From: Eledone cirrhosa
Lineage: Eukaryota > Mollusca > Cephalopoda > Octopoda > Eledonidae
Reading direction: 5' to 3'
Length of the DNA: 64,000 nt
Assembly: GCA_964016885.1 (NCBI GenBank)
Contig: OZ024745.1
Location: forward strand, 55,068,800 to 55,132,799
The translations under genes were made by a program, and so were the position numbers. The notes beneath the pieces were generated by a model that was not told the origin of the DNA, did not search any database, and saw only the letters and a program-made list of their open reading frames with translations. Positions 22,666 to 34,582 of the stretch are shown in pieces. Positions within the stretch are counted from its first letter, which is position 1; each line of letters opens with the position of its first letter.

Positions 22666-22960
22666 GTATCATTATAAATAGTGTATAGTCTTCATTTCCT
22701 CTTTAATGTTTTACTGATATTAACATTAGAGACTTTCGAAGTGATTTCATTCCCTCGTTTCTTAGAGCAGGCACTTCTGATAATGCAAATTTCACGTTTC
22801 AGGCCTCTTGTAGCCTTTCTATAAAGGTCACACTCTTTATTGTTATTTGAGGTACACTCTTTATTGTTATTTGACGCGCGATCGGATTGTGTGAGAGTAA
22901 TTGGTAGAAACGGTGTGTGCAAAGCCTCAAGAATGTGATCAGGCATTTCCAAATGTCTGA
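22666..22960. other. Spacer between LINE copies
   Basis: No gene seen. A 24-base unit with CTCTTTATTGTTATTTGA is duplicated in tandem at 22829-22875. Confidence 0.6.
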
Positions 22961-24560
22961 ACGTTACCGGTTAGATTTCCCGAATACACCAGTTTTGACC
23001 TAGACCATAGAGTCGACCTAATCGTATGTAGATCGACCTTTCCTTAGGTCAACTTATATGGATATCATAGAATCTCTATATGTCCAAACGTAGCAAATAC
23101 AGATCACAAGTTCGTGAACGGCATGATGGACCTAAATCGGATACGTAGACAGAGATTGGTTTACTAAAAGCTAAAAGCCACGTGTAAATCGTACAATGAC
23201 CGGGTTAGCTCATTAGATAGGGTAAATCTACAAAGGGGTCATCAACAACGGGTGTTGAGGTACTCTCAAGGGAGAGATTAGAGTAGAATCTATAGTGTTT
23301 AGTAAATTTGAAGAAATAGAAGATCGACAGGTGGGGGACTAAGAGCTACATAAGAAGGGGCGATTAAAATTGGCATTGCAACCAAGATGCTAGCAACGAG
23401 AATCAGTTGACAATTTATGCAATGCAAATCATGTTGCATTCTCCGAGCGAAGATGCCTTCTCTGAGAACCGACAGAACGAAAACTGTTACATCAACCCGT
23501 TTGCAGAGCTATATTGTTGGAACACAAGCACAATTCGGTTTTTGTCGGTCAAAGATGTTTGCATCTTTATCGAATCCAAATGTGCCTGGATTTTCACCAG
23601 CATATTTACGTAGATATACTAAACTTGCATTCCGACCACCTCAAACCCTTCTACTGCAAATGGCAGTAGAACGTGAGAATTCCTAGTTCTCTTAGTGAGA
23701 GCTTAGTAACGTTGATGATGAATGATTAGCACAAGATGAACATAATTGATAACTTTCATTCATGCGTCTGTACATATTGACTCTTGAGCAATTACGACGG
23801 AAGTTTGAGCTGTTTCAGGACATCTCGCTTGAACCGCTACGTGGAAGGGCTGTTTCGGCTTGTGCGAACGACCTTATCGTGTTGATGTCGAACACCTAGG
23901 AAATCGATGTGGACAAAAACTAGTTAGATTAATATGAAAGGTTGATCCAAAAAAAGAAAAAAGCAAGAAAAAGTCAGTGAATTTGCGGCTCGGCATCTGG
24001 AGAAACAAATTCCTGCCGTACAACATGGCCACTCTTACGAAGGAATGAACCAAGAGGTACCTATCGCAGAAAGATTGGGTTGATGGCGCGAACACGTTTA
24101 TCGCGTTGTTCATCTATTATAGCCTGACGTCTTGCCGTAACTAGGTTTCCGCCTCACCAAATTCAAGTGCCTAACTTTCAACATGTTCTAGATGGGATAG
24201 GTTGTGTTAGGGTTAGGGTTAGGGTTAGGGTTGTGCAGGTCCATCTGCTGCTAGCAATCCCTGGGTGAATGCCTGTGTATGTTGCACCTGATAATGAACA
24301 AGCACCCGCTGAGTGTACGATATCTCCGAGTATTCCTAAACGGCGAGCAATTGTGGCCGCCTTATATGACACAAGAATTGCAGCAGATCCTCCCGTTCAC
24401 TGTGCTGCTGTAGTCAGTCAAGAGAATACTAAGACGATTTCTGGCATGTGCAATGTTGCCAGACGCTCACCGCCATCTACCAATCGGGAATTGCGATCAG
24501 TGGAAATTCAACTCTAATGTTCTATAACTGTCTGATGTCAAGAAAAGCAATCTTAACCCA
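22961..24560 (+). pseudogene. L1/Tx1-like LINE, copy C, old relic
   Basis: Co-linear nucleotide similarity to copies A and B through many small changes: an endonuclease SDH-like codon run near 23103, CTACTGCAAATGGCAGTAGA near 23651 (matching 20421 in A), GATGTCGAACACC near 23884 (after the YADD position), AAAAAGTCAGTGAATTTGCG near 23967, and CCATCTGCTGCTAG near 24240. No long reading frame survives. It is older than A and B. Confidence 0.7.
24204..24234 (+). repeat. Short interstitial telomere repeat
   Basis: About four to five TTAGGG units lie inside the decayed copy C LINE, where copy A has ordinary coding sequence. TTAGGG is the usual animal telomere unit. Confidence 0.9.
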
Positions 24561-25236
24561 TAAAAAAACTGTTAAATAATCTATATATTTGTAGGATATC
24601 CAGGTAGCCTCAGCTCTAATCTATAACAGTCACAGGTTGAAGTATAGAAATGACTAAATAGGCGCAAAAGATGTGGGAATTGCGGTTGCATTTATAAACT
24701 TCTTTTCCATCTTTACCAGGCTTTATAAGATTATGTGATTCTACTTCTTTTCTTTTGTTCTCATGTGAAAATATATGATTATATCAAGGTATGCATTTCT
24801 ATATATATTGCCAGTATTTGCCTTCGATTGTCTTTTCGTCAAGTCTGTAATTATACTTCAAAATATTTTCATGGTACACACGCATTATATTTCCATTTAT
24901 AGAGCTCTGTGCTATAACAGTTTTCGTGAAATTATGTCTAGTGTTACTCTTGCAAATATCCAGTCTATCATTAATATATCAACCAATTCCTGAAAGGGGA
25001 TATTAACTACACATATTGCAAACAATTTCTGAGTTTCCAGTACGCTTACAAGCATTTATAGATTGAAAAGAAGTTAAAAAAAAATAGCGAACATATATCG
25101 GTATGTCGGCTGAATTTGTATACTTCAGAATTTCCTCTTCCGGCTCAGTATTCTGTATATTATCTCAAGAGTTCTCTTGCGTTTTCTGGCTTCCCTCTCT
25201 CTTTCTCATATATATATATATATATATACATATTTT
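24561..25236. other. Unassigned
   Basis: No gene recognised. A short TA run lies at 25209-25228. Confidence 0.55.
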
Positions 25237-25945
25237 TTTCCCTTCCCTCCCTCCTCCGTTTTCCCAATAACTTATCTGCTCTGGGCGGTAGATATCTTGT
25301 CTTTAAAGCGTATAAACATCCGAGCCCCCCAGTAGACAACTGATGGGGAACCCCTCCTCCTTCCGTTCTTGCTTTCTTCTTATTCCCACTCTATTTTCAC
25401 ATTTTCAGCTACCTTAAATAGCAACTACACAGCCATTTCTATTCGCCATATATTTTATGATATTTTCGCTGTGACCATTCTTCTCTTTCCTTCTACCTAC
25501 CTATTTCGCTACTATCTACTCTTACCCCTCTTACTTCCTTTCCCTTTCTCCGTCTCACTTTCACTGATCCTATTTCTAACTGCCACCTCATTGTTTCCCT
25601 TGCCTGACCCTCTAGTAGTCCTTCTCTCACTTACAACTCGCTGGGGTCACACGTGTGTCTTTTCTCACGCCCACACAGTCTTATACTTAAGTTCTCTCAT
25701 CGTGTGGTCTTGGATTTTGTTATCTTAAGTTGCTCGCACATTGCTTAGTTTGTTGTTTTTTCGCTGATTTTTCTTTTCACCGCTTTTGTTTTCCTTCCTT
25801 CCCTCCTCCGTTTTCTCAATAACTTATCCAGTTATTGACACTCTGAGCGGTAGATATCTTGTCTTTAAAGCGTAGAAATATCCGAGACCCCCAGTAGACA
25901 ACTGATGAGGAAAAATCCCCCTCCCCCCGTTCTTGCTTTATTCTT
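25237..25945 (+). repeat. Two direct copies of a pyrimidine-rich repeat
   Basis: About 110 bases at 25237-25350 recur at 25795-25920: CCTCCTCCGTTTT, AATAACTTATC, GCGGTAGATATCTTGTCTTT and CAGTAGACAACTGATG are shared. The second copy ends CTGATGAGG, similar to hammerhead half-cores elsewhere in the window. The DNA between is CT-rich and unassigned. Confidence 0.7.
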
Positions 25946-25974
25946 ATTCCCATTCGATTTTAAGCTATATATAT

Positions 25975-26140
25975 ATATAGTAATAATAAATTTGAAGACT
26001 AAAATCCAAAGAGGGCTCGATAAGGATAAATATATATCAAATATATAAGAACCGTAGAACAAATATTTATTAAAATAACAGAAGATCCCGTTAAGGGTGA
26101 AAGCAGCGATTCTTTGCTTAAACTTCAATCTGATATTTTA

Positions 26141-26146
<6 letters not shown>
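25975..26146. repeat. Foldback repeat, copy 2
   Basis: Closely matches 51105-51285: AATTTGAAGACTAAAATCCA, GATAAGGATAAATAT and GAAAGCAGCGATTCTT. The inverted ends are partly eroded. A TA tract follows. Confidence 0.75.

Positions 26147-26187
<41 letters not shown>
26147..26187. repeat. TA microsatellite
   Basis: About 40 bases of TA between two repeat fragments. Confidence 0.95.
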
Positions 26188-26188
<1 letters not shown>

Positions 26189-26380
26189 CGAAGGAAATGT
26201 GGTAAGGAACCAGATGGACCATAACGCACCAAAGTACTCAATACTTAGGGTAGTAGAGTGGGTAATAGGAACGAGTAGGACCCCGACGGCTGAGCGCAAG
26301 CCGTTTCGACGGCTAATTCTGGACTAAATGAACATTTTTATCCTGGTATTTGAATAGCCGATATATATATATATATGTGC

Positions 26381-26392
<12 letters not shown>
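26188..26392 (-). repeat. Hammerhead half-core repeat cut by TA tract
   Basis: On the minus strand CGGCTA (26362-26357) pairs with TAGCCG (near 26315) as a possible stem II, followed by GAAA (26307-26304), a six-pair stem III (ACGGCT with AGCCGT) and C at 26285 as the cleavage position. The CTGATGA strand expected just before is replaced by the TA tract at 26359-26376. I read this as a hammerhead relic that has lost its 5' half. Confidence 0.5.

Positions 26393-26442
<50 letters not shown>
26393..26442. repeat. TA microsatellite
   Basis: About 50 bases of pure TA. Confidence 0.95.
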
Positions 26443-26446
<4 letters not shown>

Positions 26447-26726
26447 CTGTGCGAAATTCCATCCTTGCTCACATTTCAACCAGGTTTGATGGTCTTTATT
26501 TTCTCGTTCACGATTCCACCGAATTTATATTCATAGAAATCTGAGACTTGTTCTTCTTCATCACTTTCTGTTGCTTAAACCATTTTGTTTGTTTACCCTA
26601 GCGTCCCCCTTATGTACGTGTCCCAACGACTTTTTTTAGCCGTTGCTCGCACCAACCTGAGGTATATGGCCTTTAATGCGACGAAATGCCTACGACGGTT
26701 GAAAGGCCACTGATGAGGACAAACTT

Positions 26727-26760
<34 letters not shown>
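26443..26760. other. Unassigned repeat-like DNA ending in CTGATGAGGAC then TA
   Basis: Contains ATGCCTACGACGGTTGAAAG followed by CTGATGAGGACAAAC, running into a TA tract at 26731-26758. No gene recognised. Confidence 0.45.
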
Positions 26761-26763
<3 letters not shown>

Positions 26764-27396
26764 GCGTGTTTGTGTATTGAATATGTGAGCTATTTATTCA
26801 AACAAGATTGCAGAGTAGGGAGAATTATATTAATATATATATATATATATACACGTATACTTACATATTTATATGCATTGTAGTCATACACAAAATATAA
26901 ATAAACACACATACATATCTACATCTTGAAAAATACATTATAAACTCTCTTCAGATTCATTGAAAAAGTGAATTTTCCAAACATAATGTATGTTAATATT
27001 AATATATTTTAAGCAGTAGACCATTTGTCAATAGAAACGGAATATGTATTATATCGAGGGGTAGAAAAATGTTGCACTATTACATATTATATAAATGGAA
27101 TTCTTTCAAATTTCACAGAAAGAGTTTTAGAGAATATGAAATATGGTGGTCGATAGGAATGTCAAATTCTAATGTAGATAAATTGCGGAAGAAGGCGAGG
27201 GTGAATTTGAAGAGTGGTGTCGGAGCTTCTTATCAAGAAGTGTCGTATGTATAAGACGTTGTTTATTGGAATAGCAATAAAATCTATAAGAGCTGTGGGG
27301 GGTGAGAGAATATTTCACATAGATAAGAATATATTTATAGGAAGATTTTCTTTTTGAATAGCGCGACAAAATGTTCCTTAACATAGTCATTAATGC
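26761..27396. other. AT-rich stretch, unassigned
   Basis: Nothing recognised. Small TA tract at 26834-26850. Confidence 0.55.
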
Positions 27397-27402
27397 CGAT
27401 CC

Positions 27403-27444
<42 letters not shown>

Positions 27445-27447
27445 ATC
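27397..27447. repeat. ATCT tetranucleotide microsatellite
   Basis: About 50 bases of ATCT, just upstream of LINE copy B. Confidence 0.95.
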
Positions 27448-27642
27448 TAGACGCGTGGAACATCGCTGGTAAGCTTTTTTTGTAAATTTTTATACAAAAA
27501 GCTGGACTAATTGTTTGAAAAAACATATCATTTTGTAGATTAAACCCCAAGCTGGGTGGTAATTCTGTTTTTCGCCTCTAAAGGGGCGAACATTTAATTT
27601 AAAAATTGTTTTAAAAAAATCAAATTTTGCCGACTATAAAAA

Positions 27643-27961
27643 ATGAGTGACTCGGAAAGAACGCCGAAGAATGTTAACAGAGTGAAAAGAAGTAGAAAGG
27701 CAGATATTAACGTTATATCTGCTTCTGCCACTATGGACGTCGTCATGGATACGACTGTCAACAAAGGAAAAATATTGCCACTTGAACATTTTAAAATTTC
27801 TACCGTCGAAGCGGAGAAAAATAACACACAACATACACAGAAAACCATAGAAAACACAGAAATTAAACCTATTCATATACATACACATGAACAAGCCAAC
27901 AACAACAACTCCATGAAATTGCGATTTCTAACACTGAGGATTACAACAACAACAACAACAA

Positions 27962-27993
<32 letters not shown>

Positions 27994-29320
27994 ATACCAC
28001 AAAAAATATCTTTCGCTGAAACAGTGAACAAGAAACAATATTTTATAAATCTTGACATCTCTAATGCAAGCGATATGCTCCAGCAAGGGAGAAATCTTGT
28101 AACATTCGAACGACAAGGGTGGGTTTAGAATCAACTGACCCCTCGAAATAAAAGAAGAGACGGTTCGAAGGACAGTGACCTTCAGGACTGTCTCAAACAC
28201 AATGAGAAAGCCAGTATTTGTGAGTCAACGAGACATAGAAGCCACCTTGAAGGAGCCTCTAGAGAATATTGACTTTCTTCAACGGAAGTATTTCCGTACT
28301 GTTTAAAAGCGAGGCACTCGCCCAAAAACATTCTGCGTCACCAAGGTGTCAAAAGCATTCACCTTTTTCCCTACGTACATGGGAAAAAAAGACACAAAAA
28401 ATAAAAATAAAAAGTATACCACCAAACATTAACATCTGGTGGATCTTGGCTGGCTTTGTGGAGCCAGAGACTGATGCAGATGAGGCCGGAGAGTATCTCC
28501 ACAATACCCGAAAAAGTCATCGTCGACGACAAAAACAAGATATACATTTCGGTGGAGGGGTGTAAACCTCATTGCTTTCGCTGTGGTAGCACAGCACACC
28601 TAAAGGCATCCTGACCTTCACAAATACATCACAACAATATCATTAAAAAACACTATTACAAACACTAATACCGAAACAACCACCACCACAAGTACAACAA
28701 CAGACGAAACGAGCAAACACACCAAAACAAACAGACACTCAACCAACAACAACAGAAAAAAACACAGACAACACCTCTGAAGAACACAACCACACCCCAT
28801 CACTCCATCAAACATTACCACAAACGAACACACCGAAACAACATCACCACACAACATTCCCCTATCCCACACTCCTGACGATGATCATTCATCGACGGAT
28901 GACGGTGCTTCTCCTTCTTTAAGTGAAGAAGAATTTTAGCCTCAGAAATCAAGTAAAACAAAAAAAGAGACACCGCAAAACACAAAAAAATCCAATCACC
29001 AGCACCAACACAGAACCACAGACACAAACAACCACACAAACAACACCACAACCAAACCTCCCCCTACCAACAAACAAACACCAACATCACCCCAAGCACA
29101 AAAAAGAAAACTCACAGACGAACAACAAACTAAAACAACACAACCAAAACAAAATCAACAATATACATACATCAAGGCCAACAATAACAATTTAATGGAG
29201 ATCATCTCCCAGGACCGCAAAGTGGAAACTGAGGGGAAAATATTTGTAAAATCTGACACTGCACCACACCTCAGTCTAATAAGGGTTCCGGTAGAAACCT
29301 ACCAAAAACTAAAGAACTAA
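27643..29320 (+). pseudogene. LINE copy B ORF1, zinc-knuckle protein, broken
   Basis: The frame opens at 27643 and is open for 161 codons, with Thr and Ala runs from ACA and GCA repeats at 27945-27993. It then breaks. Around 28572-28616 the plus strand reads CFRCGSTAHLKAS and then TGA. This is a CX2CX4HX4C zinc knuckle whose last Cys codon has become a stop. A Thr/Gln/Asn-rich tail follows in shifting frames to about 29200, then IFVKSDTAPHLSLIRVPVET near 29241-29300. ORF1 proteins of such LINEs bind the element RNA. Confidence 0.7.
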
Positions 29321-29474
29321 TTTTCACAGGGCGTTGGCAACCCATACCAAAAACCAATAAACCGTGTCCTGTTGAAATGTTTCCCCACCCCACTCAACGC
29401 CCCCACCAAAACTGAAATGGAGATCGAACAACGCGATCTCCAGGAAACGGAAAGGTAAGCGCATCCTTTCGTCC

Positions 29475-31456
29475 TTGATTTGCCAACTCTTCTACACCAA
29501 CAAGGCGGATTTACGAGTTGAAAGTGTGAATGTGCGTGGCCTAGGGATGCCCTGGAAAGAGGGCAAACTCTTAAACGACCTTAGGTCACACAACAGGCAG
29601 CAGCTGACCCCCAACTTCGACAACTTTGAGATCAACGAATTTCTCTGTCAGCCAAGAGGTGGAGTAGATGTCATGTTTAGGAAAAACCTGGATATCGAAA
29701 TACAGCAACTACATTTGAACAAGGAAGGGTTGACTGGTAGTCCTAGACGTGAACAGTGTTGGAGGTGGAGCCTTAAGACTGGTGGCCGTTTATGCCCCGA
29801 CTGGGCAATCGCAGACAGACTTCTTCAAGCGTCTAGAGTCTTTTCTGGGAATGTCTCGCTCCTTGCTTTTAGTGAGGGACTGAAATGGTGTCCTAGATGC
29901 ACGATGTGACTATGTGGGATCATGTCCCAGTAGAGGGGGGTGCAGCTGCCTCAAAACTTTAATCGGCCAATTCCAGCTGGCCGATAGGTATCGACTGGAT
30001 TTCCCGACTGCACCACAGTGGACGTGGGCAAACCGTAGCTGGACATCTAAATCGTATTTAGATAGGTTCTTCATTAGAGACAGGGACAAGGAGATGTTAT
30101 GCTGTCCACGAATACACATGGTTGCCTATTCAGATCCCAAATTAGACGTCTGCATAGTCAACAGTGATAGAACACATAGACATGGACCCGCATACTGGAA
30201 GCTGAACGTGTCGTTGCCAGCACGTAAAGTTTAGAGTGAACAGATAAGTAGACTAGTCAAGCAGCAGTTAACGTGAGCCATCGTCAACAATAGATGGTGG
30301 TACTCTCTCAAGACAGCAATTAGAGTAGAATCGATAGGGTTTAGCAGAGAGTTAGCTTTAGAGAAAAACAAAATTGAAAGAGAACTAGTAGCCAAGGTAG
30401 AGGTGGAGAAAAACGAAGTCACGGCCAAGGTGTTTGCGCTCACCCAGAAGATGGCAGAGTGCAAACTGTCCTTGAAAGGTCGAGCGGAGGTGGCGAACAC
30501 TTTCATAGCGTCCGTCATCTACTACCGTTTGACTGTCGTGCCTTGTCCCCGTGAACACCTCACCAAGATGGAATGCATGCTCTTCCCATTTCTGTAGAAG
30601 AAACAGGCTCCGCTGGTGAGGAGATCCGTCTGCTGTCAGTACCCTTCCAACGGGGGGGGGGGAATGCCGTGGCTGATGATGCGCAAACATGCGCTGAGCC
30701 TGCGGCATATCCAGGTATACCTCACCGACCCACAACCGATGTGGGCACCGTTTGTAAGACAGGCCTTCTTGCAGCTCGTCTCGGTGACGGAGATGCAGTC
30801 CGGGGTCAAGAAAAGACCGAAAATGATGGGCGCCTGGCAAATTGAATGCGCTCAGGCGCTTACTGTCCTCTGGCAAGCGAGCACAGCAATCAGTCGAGAC
30901 TCCACTTCGACATTCTATAGAGGGATTGTATGTTACAAGGACGACGGCTTGCACGGAGAGACTCTGGGCGTCGAAGACGATGAGCTCACCAGTTTGTTTG
31001 GTAGGACTTTCCGCCCGGGACCTATGGACAACATCCAGAGGTCCCTGGCCTGGCAGTGCTACTGAGGAGCTCTACCAGTTCATGACAAGATCTACAAGCA
31101 CGGACGCCCCAGCAGGGATCATTCCAAGAGGACTTCCAAGATGCGCGCAGGACATTGAAGCCATCCTGCACGCAATTGTACACTGCCCGGGCGTAACCGA
31201 CCTGTGGAACTACGCGGAACAACTGCTGTCGCGTATGGGACAAATCCAGTTGTCTGCCAAAGTCCATAGTAAGGACAAACCGCCAACTTCTTTCAAAAAC
31301 GAAAGAGAGGCGGTTTCCCTCTGTATAGTGGTTATGGTGAAAGAGGTTATATGGTGGACGAGATTGAGAGGACTGAGGAGAGATGCCTTTCTCTCCGGAC
31401 AACAACTGATTTCGTTCTTTAGATACCAGTTTAGAAGGAGAAGAAGAATGGAGTGA
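29475..31456 (+). pseudogene. LINE copy B ORF2: endonuclease pieces plus C-terminus, polymerase deleted
   Basis: The start reads LRVESVNVRGLGMPWKEGK, typical for the first strand of an APE-type endonuclease, followed by RGGVDVMFRKNLD. After frame changes the end of the domain appears at 29914-30230 (CLKTLIGQFQLADRYRLDF, SYLDRFFI and YSDPK, where SDH is usual). By 30.4 kb the frame is already in the post-polymerase region LSLKGRAEVANTFIASVIYY, so the whole polymerase is missing. A Cys/His motif PRCAQDIEAILHAIVHCPG lies near 31.14-31.20 kb and the protein ends FRRRRRME at 31456. Confidence 0.8.
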
Positions 31457-31792
31457 GAGGCACTGCTCCCCAATAAATTTACTGAAAGGTGGGTGAATGT
31501 GGCAAAAATGGCCCGAGTGATTGGACCTTCTCTGTATATAAACCTGTAGGTTGAAGAAGGGAGCAAAAAGAAGAAAGGAGCACTTGCACAACAAGCTCCT
31601 GAAGTTGAGGGTTGTTCTATCGACGGTGTATTAAACAACCCATTTATGGCGCCTCCCCCCTATTAGGGATTTCGTTTGTTATAATTGTTTGTTTTATATT
31701 GTTTTACACGATTGTATGTAAAACACCCGGCATGTCTTTGTTTTGTCCCCCGTTCTTGTGCACCCTTGTGGCTAATAAAGAAATATATCTAT

Positions 31793-32070
<278 letters not shown>

Positions 32071-32962
32071 GGAGGTAGAAGACTAAGAAAAGGGAAAGAA
32101 GAAAAACAGAAACAACAAACACGGACTACAAATGGTGTAAAGAGTCACAAAGGAAACTGTAAGCAACCGCAGGTGAGATGGCATGCGCCCCAAACCGGTA
32201 CGATCGGCCGACCGAACAACAGGAGTGCGGTTAAGATGGAACAAGGAACAGCCAGACGATAGCTAATAAGCTTGAAACTAGTACATCGTTCCTGTGTCAG
32301 TGTTGAACAAAAAGGTGACGTGGTTGCCTAAACACTGTACGGCGTAATTCGGGCTGTTTGTTTGTTTACAATATATGTGTGCATGTATGTATATAAATAT
32401 ACATACTACTGTACGTCTGTATACATATATCTATGTACGTATACATATATAAATACTTACATTTAAGTAACTGCCGTACTAAGAGTGAGAAATGAAATTT
32501 CGTTTCATTCTATTCCATTTATCGTTTTCGGTGCGCCCGGCCGACTAAACTCACTCGATATGCAAATTAGGCTGCTCAGCCGTTAATATGCATAAGGAAA
32601 GTATATACTTTCAGACGTTCGTTCAACCATCTGGCAGGAAGGTATACGATGGTGAAGATAGCTAATAAGCTTGAAACTAGTACATCGTTCCTGTGTCAGT
32701 GTTGAACAAAAAGGTGACGTGGTTGCCTAAACACTGTACGGCGTAATTCGTGCTTTTTGTTTGTTTACAAACAAACCAACCATTATAATAAATGTTCCGT
32801 AATCCGATACGTGCATATATATGTGTGTGCATGTATGTATATATATATATATATATATACTACTGTACGTCTGTATTCCTATATGTATGTACGTATACAT
32901 ACTTACATTTAAGTAAGTGCCGTACTAAGAGTGAGAAATGAAATTTCGTTTTATTCTATTCC

Positions 32963-32966
<4 letters not shown>
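32071..32966 (+). mobile_element. Retrozyme-like tandem pair with dead hammerheads (U1, U2)
   Basis: GCTTGAAACTAGTACATCGT occurs at 32270 and 32669, 399 bases apart, each followed by the same downstream sequence (CAGTGTTGAACAAAAAGGTG, AGTGCTG-type spacers with short microsatellites, then GTGAGAAATGAAATTTCGTT). Tandem units of a few hundred bases with one type I hammerhead each are the form of animal retrozymes. In U1 the CTGATGA strand is deleted. In U2 it is mutated. U2 ends at a TA tract. Confidence 0.65.
32635..32693 (+). ncRNA. Hammerhead ribozyme relic H2
   Basis: Stem I pairs ACGATG (32646-32651) with CATCGT (32683-32688), extended past an internal loop by CAGGA (32635-32639) with TCCTG (32689-32693). 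Stem II is AGCT-AATA-AGCT (32660-32671). GAAA is at 32673-32676, stem III is AC/GT and the cleavage base would be A32682. The core strand 32652-32658 reads GTGAAGA where CTGATGA is required, so position C3 is lost and activity is unlikely. Its loop AATA and ACTAGT arm match H3. Confidence 0.6.

Positions 32967-33022
<56 letters not shown>
32967..33022. repeat. TA microsatellite
   Basis: Follows ATTCTATTCCATTTA of retrozyme-like unit U2. Confidence 0.96.
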
Positions 33023-33028
<6 letters not shown>

Positions 33029-33966
33029 AGTCTTAACTTTGAATCCCGAAATTTCCTCTGTTAAAGGTGCATAAAATACTCCAGTGCAATGATCAACAGG
33101 TAGCGACCCTGTATCTCAAAGATCTCCATCATCCATCGGGTATGATGGGCTAGGCCCTGGTTTTCGTGTAGAGCAGTGATATCAGTTCCACTAATTTCTT
33201 GAGGATTCCACGAGCCTGTAAGATTTTCATCGGGAATTGATGCAAGATATGAAGACTGTCAATGTGCGTTGGGCTGAGCATAAATGAGAATATCAGGTGA
33301 GAACATCAAGCAGTAAGAGATCCTGAATCTGGTCGAAAAGGCGCTATAAAATTCCACTCAATCGACATCCGTAATTGGTAAACCAGTTGTATAAAAATGT
33401 AGGAGTGTTTCATATCTCTCCTATGCCCAGGAAATATGTGGAACGATAAAAATGTACTATAACAATGCTCTGGATAAAATCAGTTTTACTGGGATGCTAG
33501 TGTACATGGAAAATACGTCAAGTATTCTATATGCATGGAACACAAATATGCGTAAATAACATAGTATATCCCATTTCATTCATGGTAAATTAATACATCA
33601 TTCTTCATTCAAGTTATTCTGTGTGGACATAAATGCTAGTAAAGTCTAAACGTACTCCTGATGAATGCTAGCGATTGCTGTCTGGAAATCAGTCTAAAAA
33701 ACTGCTTGTAATAATACAAACGCAAATGTACTCTTCCTATACCCCAACAACACATCTGCACTACTATAGATCAAGTGTTTCCTGTCCACAAATAATAATC
33801 TGCCGTTCTGAAGTCGTGATGGATAATATTGTTCTTATTATAGCAGATAATATACATGAAAAATAACGTGAATATTCTTTTTCTATCATGGGATGGATAT
33901 AGAACGGGTAGCAGAAAGGGTTACCCCAGCTAGATGGCTGGAAAGAATAAAAGAGTACGTATACAT
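33023..33966. other. Unassigned, repeat-like
   Basis: Block 33090-33200 (AGCGACCCTG, CCATCGGGTATGATGGGC) has the look of an interspersed repeat, but I cannot classify it. No gene seen. Confidence 0.45.
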
Positions 33967-34141
<175 letters not shown>

Positions 34142-34582
34142 TAATATATGTTCTATGCAAATTAGTCTACCCACTACTAATTTTCATAGAAAAAGCATAT
34201 AACGATATGTGCTTTTACAATTCTCTAGAGAAGCCGGAAGATGGGTATATATTGCTGATGAGATGTAATAACATCGAAACTAGTCCAATATTCCTGTCTG
34301 GCTCTCTGGAGAATAGAGGAAATGTGTTTCCTTGAAAACTCGTATGACTCTAAAACCCGGTCCGTCTGCGTGGTTACATACAGACTAGCTGGACACTCAC
34401 TGTAAAGTGTCTAGTGAAAAACTCAGTACATGTACATATGTATACATGTGTGTATTTATATGCATACTAATACTTCCGTATACATATGTAGATGTACACT
34501 TTAACTTAATTGTTTAAGCGTCAGTCATACAAAAGTGAGTTAGAAGCGAAACGAAATTTAATTTCGTTTCGTTATTTGTTTT

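Larger units (their letters stand above)
27448..31792 (+). mobile_element. L1/Tx1-like LINE, copy B
   Basis: Plus-strand LINE with ORF1 region 27643-29320, ORF2 pieces 29475-31456 and a 3' untranslated region ending GTGGCTAATAAAGAAATAT, where a TA tract replaces the ATT tail seen in copy A. Its ORF2 C-terminus is similar to that of copy A, while its ORF1 N-terminus is different. The polymerase domain is deleted, so the copy cannot move by itself. Confidence 0.8.

Noticed and set aside
25116..25728. Plus-strand frames with hydrophobic runs as membrane protein genes
   Set aside because: The composition follows from CT-rich repeat DNA duplicated at 25.24 and 25.80 kb. No recognisable domain.
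33659..33700. CTGATGAATGC...GGAAATCAGTC as a hammerhead
   Set aside because: Core words are present by order, but stem II and stem I do not pair.
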